Positions 13,613-19,769 of a stretch of DNA of 19,769 bases are shown here, piece by piece. Under the pieces are notes generated by a model. That model did no database searches and was not told the origin of the DNA. It worked only from the letters and a program-made list of their open reading frames with translations. The stretch is from Deltaproteobacteria bacterium (GTDB lineage: Bacteria; Desulfobacterota; BSN033; UBA1163). The stretch lies in NCBI GenBank assembly GCA_016875255.1, contig VGRU01000043.1:1-19769 (forward strand). The letters are read 5' to 3'. Numbering within the stretch: the stretch's first letter is position 1; every line of letters begins with the position of its first letter. The position numbers were made by a program, and so were the translations under genes.

Positions 13613-13978
13613 ATGAAAAAGATTCTGGTGGTAGAGGATGAAGAGGGTCTGAGGCTTCTCTATCAGGAGGAGCTCGAGGCGGAAGGTTATGAGATCATCA
13701 CCGCCCGGAATGGGAAAGAGGCCATCCAGAAGTTGGAAGAGGGGAAGCCCGATCTGATCATCCTCGACATCGTCATGCCTGTGATGGATGGAATGGAGGC
13801 TCTGGGGCGGATTGTCGGAAAGGACAGGAAGATTCCCATCATTCTCAATAGTTCTTACTCCGGATATCGAGAGGACTTCATGAGCTGGGTGGCGGACGCC
13901 TATGTGACGAAGTCAAGCGATCTCGAAGAGCTGAAAGCAAAGGTGAAAGAGCTGCTGGAGAAAGGCAAAGCCAGATGA
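13613..13978 (+). CDS. Single-domain response regulator (CheY-like receiver)
   Basis: A 121-residue stand-alone receiver domain. The acidic pair E8/D9, phospho-acceptor D52 (ILDIVMP), switch S80 and invariant K100 (VTKS) are all present. There is no output domain, so it must act through protein contact. Its stop overlaps the glgC start by 4 bp (ATGA), so the two are translationally coupled, suggesting a role in glucan synthesis or a shared stimulus. No histidine kinase is in the window. The SD before the ATG is not obvious. Confidence 0.9.
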   Translation: MKKILVVEDEEGLRLLYQEELEAEGYEIITARNGKEAIQKLEEGKPDLIILDIVMPVMDGMEALGRIVGKDRKIPIILNSSYSGYREDFMSWVADAYVTKSSDLEELKAKVKELLEKGKAR

Positions 13979-15180
13979 AGAAGGTCGTCACCATGCTCCT
14001 CGCAGGGGGGCGAGGCGAGAGACTCTATCCCCTTACACGGGATCGAGCCAAACCGGCTGTTCCTTTTGGTGCCATCTACCGGATCATCGATTTCACCCTT
14101 TCCAATTGTATCAACTCAGAGATCAGGCACATCTATATCCTCACCCAATATAAATCGACCTCTTTGCATCGCCACATTCAATTGGGCTGGAACATCCTTT
14201 CCACTGCCCTGGGGGAATTCATAGAGGTCATCCCGGCCCAACAGAGGATTGATGAGCATTGGTATCAGGGGACGGCTGATGCTATCTTTCAGAATATCTA
14301 TACCTTACAGCACGAGAAACCCGACCTCGTCCTCATCCTATCCGGCGACCACATCTATAAGATGGACTACCGGAAGATGATCGCCTATCACGTGGAGAAG
14401 GGGGCGGATTTAACCGTGCCCTCCATCCGGATGGATCGCAGTTTGTCAAAAGAGTTTGGCGTCATGGAAGTGGACCGGGAGGGGCGGATCAAGGGATTTC
14501 AGGAGAAACCCGAAGAACCCAGGACGATTCCCGGAGACCCGGAAGGTATCCTGGCATCGATGGGGATCTATATCTTCAATACGAAGATCCTGGTAAGACG
14601 ATTGGTCGAAAATGCCCGGTCCGATTCAAGCCATGATTTTGGCAAAGATATCATTCCTGCGATGATTAAAAAGGATCGCGTCTTTAATTTCGATTTCAGA
14701 CAGGGCGATTGCGGAGGGATGGGATACTGGAAGGATGTGGGAACGATCGATGCCTATTACGAAGCCAACATGGACCTTGTCGCTGTGATTCCTCAGCTCA
14801 ACCTCTACGATCCGGAATGGCCCATTCTCGCCCATCAACAGCCCTATCCGCCGGCCAAGACCGTCCTGCTGGAAGAGGGGAGGATTGGCATGGCTCTCAA
14901 CTCCATCCTCTCCCATGGCTCCATCATCAGCGGAGGCAGCGTGAGGCGATCGATCCTTTCGCCGAAGGTGATGGTCCACAGTTACGCCGAGGTGGAAGAT
15001 TCCATTCTTCTATCAGGGGTGGACGTGGGAAGGCATGCAAAAATCAGGAGGGCGATTATTGACAAGGACGTTCAGATTCCCGAGAGGACGGAGATCGGTT
15101 ATGATTTAAATGAGGATGCAAAGCGGTTCACAGTGACCGCCTCAGGGATCGTTGTGGTTCCAAAGTGGATCAAACTGTAA
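13975..15180 (+). CDS. glgC: Glucose-1-phosphate adenylyltransferase
   Basis: A 401-residue ADP-glucose pyrophosphorylase making ADP-glucose from ATP and glucose-1-phosphate, the first committed step of bacterial glycogen synthesis. Seen are the pyrophosphorylase loop LAGGRGERLYPLTRDRAKPA (9-28), ILSGDHIYKMDY, the substrate-binding GVMEVD...GFQEKPEEP segment and a C-terminal left-handed beta-helix region with SILSHGSIISGG and GRHAKIRRAIIDK. Length is normal for GlgC. It overlaps the response regulator. No other glg gene lies nearby. A short repeat follows the stop. Confidence 0.94.
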   Translation: MKKVVTMLLAGGRGERLYPLTRDRAKPAVPFGAIYRIIDFTLSNCINSEIRHIYILTQYKSTSLHRHIQLGWNILSTALGEFIEVIPAQQRIDEHWYQGTADAIFQNIYTLQHEKPDLVLILSGDHIYKMDYRKMIAYHVEKGADLTVPSIRMDRSLSKEFGVMEVDREGRIKGFQEKPEEPRTIPGDPEGILASMGIYIFNTKILVRRLVENARSDSSHDFGKDIIPAMIKKDRVFNFDFRQGDCGGMGYWKDVGTIDAYYEANMDLVAVIPQLNLYDPEWPILAHQQPYPPAKTVLLEEGRIGMALNSILSHGSIISGGSVRRSILSPKVMVHSYAEVEDSILLSGVDVGRHAKIRRAIIDKDVQIPERTEIGYDLNEDAKRFTVTASGIVVVPKWIKL

Positions 15181-15192
15181 ATTCAGGTACGA

Positions 15193-15217
15193 GTTACAAG
15201 TTGCAAGTTACAAGTTG
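15193..15217. repeat. GTTACAAGTTGCAA repeat between convergent stops
   Basis: The word GTTACAAGTTG is repeated twice head to tail. It lies between the glgC stop and the convergent 59-residue gene, whose TAA (15208-15210, minus strand) is inside the repeat. Confidence 0.5.
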
Positions 15218-15387
15218 ATATCCAGGATATCACTGATGTTGATCTCCAGCATTTTCACCGAGGCGAGGATACGACTGGCATTTCGGTCGACCGCCTGAAC
15301 CCCGCCTGAAAGCTCTATTAATTCCTTGGCTGCCTTCTTAATTTTCTTGATTCGAACATCCATCTTTTTCAATTTCATTCGGTTCAA
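15208..15387 (-). CDS. Small conserved-looking helical protein (59 aa), TTG start
   Basis: The minus-strand SD AAAGGAGG lies 6 nt before a TTG at 15387, giving 59 residues beginning MNRMKLKKMDVRIKKIKKAA and including SGGVQAVDRN and SVKMLEINISDILDI. The first half is basic and the whole should be helical. I recall no named family. An in-frame ATG at 15378 is an alternative but poorly spaced. A stable hairpin (15411-15453) lies just upstream. The stop comes from a repeat. The good SD and protein-like sequence make this a real gene candidate. Confidence 0.68.
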   Translation of the reverse strand: MNRMKLKKMDVRIKKIKKAAKELIELSGGVQAVDRNASRILASVKMLEINISDILDINL

Positions 15388-15410
15388 TGAAAACCTCCTT
15401 TTATTAAAAT

Positions 15411-15453
15411 CGCATCTGAAAACCCCTTCCTGTGGACGGGGATGAAAGATGCG
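15411..15453 (-). promoter_or_regulatory. Leader hairpin upstream of the 59-aa gene
   Basis: CGCATC (15411-15416) pairs with GATGCG (15448-15453), and inner CCCC (15423-15426) pairs with GGGG (15438-15441). On the minus strand the hairpin is followed by ATTTTAAT and then the SD. It could be a leader/attenuator or just another palindromic repeat. Confidence 0.35.
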
Positions 15454-15480
15454 TCTGCTGAAAGCAGAAAAAAGCCAACC

Positions 15481-15558
15481 AGATGCTGAATCAAGTTCAG
15501 CATGACAAGAGGGTTTGGTTCTGGTCTTTTTGTCATCCCGAACTTGTTTCGGGATCTC
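15481..15558. repeat. Paired REP-like hairpins
   Basis: AGATGCTGAA-tcaag-TTCAGCATGACA is followed by TGTCATCCCGAA-cttg-TTTCGGGATCTC in opposite orientation, making a bipartite extragenic palindromic unit. The interior of the element at 4373-4500 shares the word family. Confidence 0.7.
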
Positions 15559-15587
15559 GGTTTTGGATTTAGAATTTAGGTTTTAAA

Positions 15588-15613
15588 GCCCCGCCCTGTG
15601 GGCGGGGTTCTTT
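15588..15613. terminator. GC-rich hairpin terminator beyond the ligase stop
   Basis: CCCCGCCC-tgt-GGGCGGGG forms an 8-bp stem, followed on the plus strand by TTCTTT and on the minus strand by CTTTAAAA. It starts 2 bp past the minus-strand ligase stop (15615-15617) and probably ends that transcript. Confidence 0.7.
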
Positions 15614-15614
15614 A

Positions 15615-16964
15615 CTAGCTTATTTTTCTCAAATCCTTAAACCGCTTGGCCTTCACTTCATAGCGGGGGAGAGAGTTAAAAGGATGGACCTCGATGTTGT
15701 AACCGAGGTTTGTTTTTAGTCGGAGCTGATCTCTTAATTGGTTGAGGATTGCTTCGCGATTTGCTTCTGCATCGGGCAACATTTCGATCTTTAATGTGAT
15801 GTCGTCGAGATCGCCCTTCTTGATGACCACTGCCTCAAATTCATTGCTCAACCCCTTGATGGAACGAACGACCTCTTCGATGGCAGAAGGGGCAATAAGA
15901 ACGCCTTTGATCTTGGTGATGTCATCCGACCTTCCGACAACACCGCCCTTTATGATCCGGAACGTTCTTCCGCAGGGGCAGGGATCTTTTGACCATTCTG
16001 CCACATCCTTGGAATCGAACCGGATGCAAGGCTGAGCCATCCGGTCCAGCGCGGTGATGACGATCTTTCCCCTTCGGCCAGGTTCTTCGATGATCTCACC
16101 TGTCTCAATATCCTCCAGTTGAGTGAGGAAGAGGGCCTCATTGATATGAAGACCGCCGGGCTGGGCAGTACATTCAAAACCCCATGCGCCGATTTCGGTA
16201 GCCCCCACATGGTCATAGACCTTTGCTCCCCACGCTTCCTCCATTCTCTGTTTGGTGGAAGGGATGCTTGCGCCGGGCTCGCCCGCACAAGTGATCTTCC
16301 GGATGGAGAGATCTTTTGCCGGATCGATCCCCAATTTCTTTCTTGCTGTATCGGCCATTCCAAGCACATAGGTGGGAGTGGCCATCATTGCCGTGGCCTT
16401 AAGCTCCTGGATCTTTAAAAGACGGGCCTCGGTATCGAGCACTCCTCCCGGGACGACTTCACAGCCGATCTTCTCCGCCGCATAGTGACCTGCCCAGAAG
16501 GCGACAAAGATGTTATAACCAAAGGGCAAAAAAACCCGATCCGTATTTCGATATCCCTGGGCATAAAGAAGGTAAGCCCAACATTCTGCCCACCATTCCC
16601 AGTCCTGCCAGGTATCGGGCTGATAGACAGGGGTTCCGGTTGTCCCGCTGGTCTGACGGAATTCGGTGACCTCTTCAAGTGGGACGCAAAGGGCATCCCC
16701 GTAAGGGAAAGGGTTTTTCCTCTGAATATCCCGCATCATCGACTTCTCCACCTTCGGAACCTTAGCCACATCTTCATAGGATTTTATATCCCCTGGCTCA
16801 AGGCCAGCCTCCTGATAGAGTTTTCGGTGAAACTTCGACCGCTCATAAGCCCACTGTACAATATTCTTAAATTTCTTTAGTTGGAGTTCTCTCATCTTCT
16901 CCATCGGAAGTGTTTCCACAATGGGATTCCAGTAATGTTCAGCCCCCCTTTTGTTCTTCTTCAT
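15615..16964 (-). CDS. Phenylacetate-CoA ligase-like AMP-forming enzyme (PaaK family)
   Basis: A 449-residue adenylate-forming enzyme of PaaK size. The ATP-binding loop is RQTSGTTGTP (103-112); GATEIG (254-259) is the acyl-adenylate motif; GRSDDITKIKG (344-354) is the hinge region preceding the C-terminal domain. CPCG (329-332) is typical of PaaK proteins. It activates an aromatic or other carboxylate as acyl-AMP and transfers it to CoA; anaerobe genomes carry many paralogs, so the exact acid is uncertain. AAGGAG precedes the ATG with about 7 nt spacing. A good promoter lies at 17010-17038, so it is transcribed separately from the deacetylase-like gene behind it. Confidence 0.88.
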   Translation of the reverse strand: MKKNKRGAEHYWNPIVETLPMEKMRELQLKKFKNIVQWAYERSKFHRKLYQEAGLEPGDIKSYEDVAKVPKVEKSMMRDIQRKNPFPYGDALCVPLEEVTEFRQTSGTTGTPVYQPDTWQDWEWWAECWAYLLYAQGYRNTDRVFLPFGYNIFVAFWAGHYAAEKIGCEVVPGGVLDTEARLLKIQELKATAMMATPTYVLGMADTARKKLGIDPAKDLSIRKITCAGEPGASIPSTKQRMEEAWGAKVYDHVGATEIGAWGFECTAQPGGLHINEALFLTQLEDIETGEIIEEPGRRGKIVITALDRMAQPCIRFDSKDVAEWSKDPCPCGRTFRIIKGGVVGRSDDITKIKGVLIAPSAIEEVVRSIKGLSNEFEAVVIKKGDLDDITLKIEMLPDAEANREAILNQLRDQLRLKTNLGYNIEVHPFNSLPRYEVKAKRFKDLRKIS

Positions 16965-17009
16965 TTTTCAACTCCTTTGATTGGTCAAAAATGGTTTACG
17001 GCTGGCAGA

Positions 17010-17038
17010 ATTTTAAGAAGGTACTGGTTCTTTGTCAA
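17010..17038 (-). promoter_or_regulatory. Sigma-70-type promoter for the ligase gene
   Basis: On the minus strand TTGACA (17038-17033) and TAAAAT (17015-17010) are separated by exactly 17 bp. The -35 is a perfect match and the -10 matches 5 of 6. The start codon is 46 bp beyond the -10. Confidence 0.75.
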
Positions 17039-17086
17039 CTCCAATTTCAGTGAGCTTTGAAAAACTATTTTTTGCTCTCTGATTTC

Positions 17087-17116
17087 AGAGATTTCAGGGC
17101 TTTCCCAGAAATCTCT
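17087..17116 (-). terminator. Hairpin directly after the deacetylase-like stop
   Basis: AGAGATTTC (17087-17095) pairs with GAAATCTCT (17108-17116), continued by GGG/CCC after one A/A mismatch. It starts 1 bp beyond the stop. No T-run follows on the minus strand, so it may be a processing or stability hairpin rather than an intrinsic terminator. Confidence 0.35.
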
Positions 17117-17117
17117 T

Positions 17118-17873
17118 TCAGTTAGCGAATCCTTCAAGAAATGCCTTCACGTTTCCTCCCAGGACCGAATGATTGTAGCCTCCCTCAAGGACTCCAAAGC
17201 GTCTTCCCTGGCAGTTTTCAAGGGAGAAATCTTTAGTCCACTTCCCAATGGTATGATAATCTTCGGTCTTTAAGAGTCCTCCCCAGTCTTCTTCGTGGCG
17301 ATCAAATCCGGCTGAGATGGCAATGATGTCATAATCTTTATCGCTTCCGAGGGTCTGCTGAATCGAATTGAGAAAGGTCTGCCGATTCGCTCCTTCGGGA
17401 TGGAAATAGGTGACCGACTTGTCTCCACTGAATGTGTTGGCTGTTCCGTCTCCGTAATGGAGATCGAAATCGAGAATGAGCGCCCGGTTGATCTTTCCCT
17501 CGACGAGGAGTTTTTTGATGGCGATGGCTATATTATTAAAATAACAGAAGCCCCAGCAGGAATGTGGACTGGCATGATGCCCCGGAGGCCTGATGAGACC
17601 GAAGGCGGGTTGTCCATCAAAAGCCATTTCTGCTGCCAGAATCGCTCCACCTGCGGCGAGGATATCCACTTCATAAACATGAGGATCTCTTTTGACGGAT
17701 TGAATGTGCTGCCTTCCGTGAACCCTCTCCAGATCCCTTTCTGCAGCAGGTTCCGGCTCGACAAACTCAAATTCCTTCTCTAGAACCTTCACGATGGCCT
17801 CCATTCTCCCCTTCGCCGCCGCCGGATCAGAAGAATAGATTTCATAGAATCGTGGGTGGAAAATGATCTTCAT
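17118..17873 (-). CDS. Histone deacetylase-fold amidohydrolase
   Basis: A 251-residue protein of the arginase/deacetylase superfamily. Catalytic landmarks are RPPGHHA (H99, H100), the zinc site DFDLHYGDG (D137, H139), D191 in SAGFD and the GGY motif (Y233). Bacterial relatives deacetylate acetylpolyamines, acetoin-related or lysine substrates; which applies here is unknown. The start is the ATG at 17873 (MKIIFHPRFYEIY). The ATG lies exactly at the end of an insertion sequence, whose terminal repeat now forms the upstream region, so no good SD remains. The frame continues 25 codons into the insertion, but that extension is not native. Confidence 0.88.
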   Translation of the reverse strand: MKIIFHPRFYEIYSSDPAAAKGRMEAIVKVLEKEFEFVEPEPAAERDLERVHGRQHIQSVKRDPHVYEVDILAAGGAILAAEMAFDGQPAFGLIRPPGHHASPHSCWGFCYFNNIAIAIKKLLVEGKINRALILDFDLHYGDGTANTFSGDKSVTYFHPEGANRQTFLNSIQQTLGSDKDYDIIAISAGFDRHEEDWGGLLKTEDYHTIGKWTKDFSLENCQGRRFGVLEGGYNHSVLGGNVKAFLEGFAN

Positions 17874-17969
17874 GCAGCAATTCTCGGTGAAAATAAATCG
17901 GATGTAATATCTTGGTGGTGAGAGGAAAAGGGGATTTATTTTTCGCAAAGTGGGGTTTGAGAAAGGTTT

Positions 17970-17999
17970 TTGGTTTTAGTTCGGCCATATCTGTATAAT
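17970..17999 (+). promoter_or_regulatory. Candidate promoter of the transposase
   Basis: A perfect TATAAT (17994-17999) lies 18 bp after TTGGTT (17970-17975). It is 120 bp upstream of the transposase start and inside the insertion sequence. Confidence 0.45.
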
Positions 18000-18119
18000 C
18001 TATTGAAATCATTAAAGAATAAAATTCTAGACATTTAGTACTACATATGCCATACTTGATATGTGAAGATACAACTCCTTGTGTGCAACGGCAGATTCTA
18101 GGGCTCCGGGGATCTCCGT

Positions 18120-19415
18120 ATGCATACGAAGAAAGATTTAAGTTTCACTGCATTGAGAAAGATGCTTTCCAGGCGGTTTCTGGAGATCCCGGAATTTCGT
18201 CAGGAGGCGAAGGTCAAACATGTCGTCCATGATGTGTTGATGAGTGGATTTGCGATGATGTTTTATCAAGACCGTTCGTTGTTACAATTTCAGCAAAGGC
18301 TTGAGGAGGTGATTCATAAGAACAATCTGCAGACATTGTTTCAAGTGGAGTCCATTCCCCGCGACACTCAGATGCGAGAGGTGATTGATGAGGTCGAGAG
18401 TCAAGAGTTGGAACCGCTGTTTGAAGACTTTTTGAGGCCATTACAGCGGGGGAAGCATCTGGAGGAGTATCGGGTGTTAAGGGATCATTATGTGATCTCG
18501 ATCGATGGGTCGGGGTATTTTAGTTCGGAGAAGATCCATTGTAGTGGGTGTTTGGAGAAGGAGAGTAAGAAGGGCAAGAAGAGGTATGCGCATCAGATCG
18601 TCCAGGCCGCCTTGATGAAACCCGGCAAGAGGCAGGTTCTGCCCCTGGCACCTGAAGAGGTGAAGAATACGGATGGTCGAGACAAGCAGGATTGTGAGAT
18701 TGAAGCGGGCAAGAGGTTAGTGAGGAAGATTCGGAGGTCCCATTTTAAGTTAAAGATCATCCTTGTGGGAGATAGTCTTTACAGTAAACAACCCTTTATG
18801 GAAGAGCTCAAAGAAAAAGGGATGAGATATGTTTTGGTGGTCAAGGAAGACGATCATAAGTTGCTGATGGAATGGGTCAATGAACAGAGGCAGTTGAAGG
18901 AAGTTTCTCGATTAGAGGTCAAAGACAATAAGGGACGTCTTCATATTTATGAATGGATCAATGAAGTTCCCTTGAATGGCAACAAGAAAACGCTCTGGGT
19001 CAACTATTTTGAATATTGGTTAGTCGATGGGGGGAAGGTGACGTATCATAACAGTTGGGTCACGGATTTTACAGTGAATGAAGGAAATGTGGGAGAGTTG
19101 GTGAGGATCGGGAGATGCCGGTGGAAGATAGAGAACGAGACGTTTAATACCTTAAAGAACCAGGGTTACCATCTTGAACATAACTTTGGACATGGGGAAA
19201 AGCATCTTTCGATGAATTTTTTCTTGCTCAATCTTTTAGCTTTTTTCATGCATCAGATCTTTGAATTAACCGACCTCCTGTATCAGGAATGTCGGAGAGC
19301 CTTCGGGAGTCGCCGTAATTTGTGGGATCATTTGAGGAGTTCGATCCATTTGCTTATCTTTCCAGATTGGGAGACCTTGTTAAAAAGGCTTCTAAGACCT
19401 TCTGATTTTTTGTGA
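18120..19415 (+). CDS. DDE transposase (IS4-like superfamily, family not assigned)
   Basis: A full-length 431-residue transposase. Probable catalytic residues are D129 (ISIDGSGYFSS), D218 (ILVGDSLYSKQP) and E338 or E340 in RCRWKIENETFNTLK, an IS4-like R...E...K signature followed by LSMNFFLLNLLAFFMHQ. A CxxC (C141, C144; HCSGC) follows the first Asp. The frame is intact with no stop or frameshift. It probably catalyses cut-and-paste movement of the element bounded by the 18-bp repeats. The SD is weak, as is common for transposases. The element lies between the deacetylase-like gene and the right edge. Confidence 0.88.
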   Translation: MHTKKDLSFTALRKMLSRRFLEIPEFRQEAKVKHVVHDVLMSGFAMMFYQDRSLLQFQQRLEEVIHKNNLQTLFQVESIPRDTQMREVIDEVESQELEPLFEDFLRPLQRGKHLEEYRVLRDHYVISIDGSGYFSSEKIHCSGCLEKESKKGKKRYAHQIVQAALMKPGKRQVLPLAPEEVKNTDGRDKQDCEIEAGKRLVRKIRRSHFKLKIILVGDSLYSKQPFMEELKEKGMRYVLVVKEDDHKLLMEWVNEQRQLKEVSRLEVKDNKGRLHIYEWINEVPLNGNKKTLWVNYFEYWLVDGGKVTYHNSWVTDFTVNEGNVGELVRIGRCRWKIENETFNTLKNQGYHLEHNFGHGEKHLSMNFFLLNLLAFFMHQIFELTDLLYQECRRAFGSRRNLWDHLRSSIHLLIFPDWETLLKRLLRPSDFL

Positions 19416-19671
19416 AGCAAGTGCATGTTGACGAAGGCAGACCCATTGTTGTGATTCGCTTTAGAGAGACGGGGGGAGGATCAATCTATCCTCTTCTAAG
19501 ATTTCTTGTCCTGATCTTCATCGGGTTACCTATTCTATGGAGTGTTCAACAACGCATAAATGGCAAAGCAGATCATCTCACAGAACTTTCATCAATAATG
19601 GATGCAAAAGAACTGGCACTTTTGTTTTTTTCCATGCTTCACCGAGAATTGCTGCATTTTTGCCTTTTTAT

Positions 19672-19698
19672 TTGACATTTGTAAGTTTATGGTATATT
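19672..19698 (+). promoter_or_regulatory. Candidate outward promoter right of the insertion sequence
   Basis: TTGACA (19672-19677) is followed after 15 bp by an extended -10, TGGTATATT (TATATT at 19693-19698). The box spacing is short but the extended -10 compensates. It points toward the right window edge; any target gene is outside the window. Confidence 0.4.
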
Positions 19699-19710
19699 TA
19701 GAAAATAATA

Positions 19711-19768
19711 ACGAATGGCACGAATTAAAGGGAATGACACGAATGTTAAACCATTCGTGAAATTCGTC
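19711..19768. repeat. GACACGAAT-type repeat at the right edge
   Basis: The words ACGAATGGCACGAATT, GACACGAATG and CATTCGTGAAATTCGT form an inverted arrangement (CACGAATG 19738-19745 with CATTCGTG 19752-19759). It is the same family as the 12-bp inverted repeat at 8312-8340 and may continue past the window. Apart from it and the candidate promoter, the interval after the insertion sequence holds nothing I can support. Confidence 0.6.
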
Positions 19769-19769
19769 A

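Larger units (their letters stand above)
17874..19655 (+). mobile_element. Insertion sequence, about 1.78 kb, with 18-bp terminal inverted repeats
   Basis: GCAGCAATTCTCGGTGAA (17874-17891) and its exact complement TTCACCGAGAATTGCTGC (19638-19655) bracket a single transposase gene. AT flanks both ends (17872-17873, 19656-19657), consistent with a 2-bp target duplication. The non-coding ends are about 230 bp each. Both repeats are perfect and the transposase is intact, so the insertion looks recent. Confidence 0.82.

Noticed and set aside
15411..15453. Possible CRISPR repeat (GC-rich hairpin with a GTTTTCA-like flank)
   Set aside because: Only one copy is present and there is no spacer-repeat periodicity.
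17874..17948. 25-residue N-terminal extension of the deacetylase-fold protein
   Set aside because: It lies wholly inside the insertion sequence and bears no family resemblance; the conserved N-terminus begins at the ATG at 17873.
19412..19675. 87-residue open frame overlapping the transposase stop
   Set aside because: It runs through the insertion sequence's right end and its terminal repeat into the flank. No SD or recognisable domain, and the frame would not move with the element.

Overview
The window looks like chromosomal DNA of an anaerobic bacterium, most likely a Desulfobacterota (deltaproteobacterial) relative. That placement is an inference from gene content (flavodiiron protein, stand-alone IscU-type scaffold, DUF2180 protein, phenylacetate-CoA-ligase-like enzyme, AzlCD, TldD/TldE) and from dense short palindromic repeats of the GTCATTCCCGC... 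type; no rRNA or other marker is present.

Layout. 1-2228: possible 3' end of a cut-off gene, repeats, a PHP-domain phosphoesterase, a half-size EamA transporter and a 34-residue basic mini-ORF. 2229-4873: a radical SAM protein, then azlC and azlD separated by a nested miniature element. 4947-5522 (-): a small methyltransferase convergent with azlD. 6021-7010: a lipoprotein and a three-module zinc-knuckle protein closed by a strong terminator. 7113-8752: flavodiiron protein followed by an IscU-like scaffold. 8833-12103: tldE and tldD, split by a four-helix-bundle (23S-IVS/S23-type) gene framed by inverted AGTGAACTAAAGTGA-type repeats. 12176-13041 (-): a helical mini-protein and a membrane-anchored TPR protein. 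13172-15180: DUF2180 zinc protein, then a response regulator overlapping glgC by 4 bp. 15208-15387 (-): a 59-residue gene with a TTG start. 15618-17873 (-): a phenylacetate-CoA-ligase-like enzyme and a histone-deacetylase-fold amidohydrolase. 17874-19655: a 1.78-kb insertion sequence with 18-bp terminal inverted repeats.

How the parts work together. Recognisable modules are branched-chain amino acid export (AzlCD), oxygen/NO reduction and Fe-S assembly (flavodiiron protein plus IscU-like scaffold), peptide maturation/proteolysis (TldD/E), and glycogen or ADP-glucose synthesis apparently coupled to a receiver-domain protein (RR-GlgC).

The most notable signals lie in the non-coding and mobile layer. 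The insertion sequence sits exactly at the start codon of the deacetylase gene and appears to have rebuilt that ATG. Several repeat families lie on or within a few bases of stop codons, in places supplying the stop. A cloverleaf-shaped repeat keeps its fold through paired base changes. The four-helix-bundle gene looks like a mobile cassette with an ORF-less relative 1.5 kb away.
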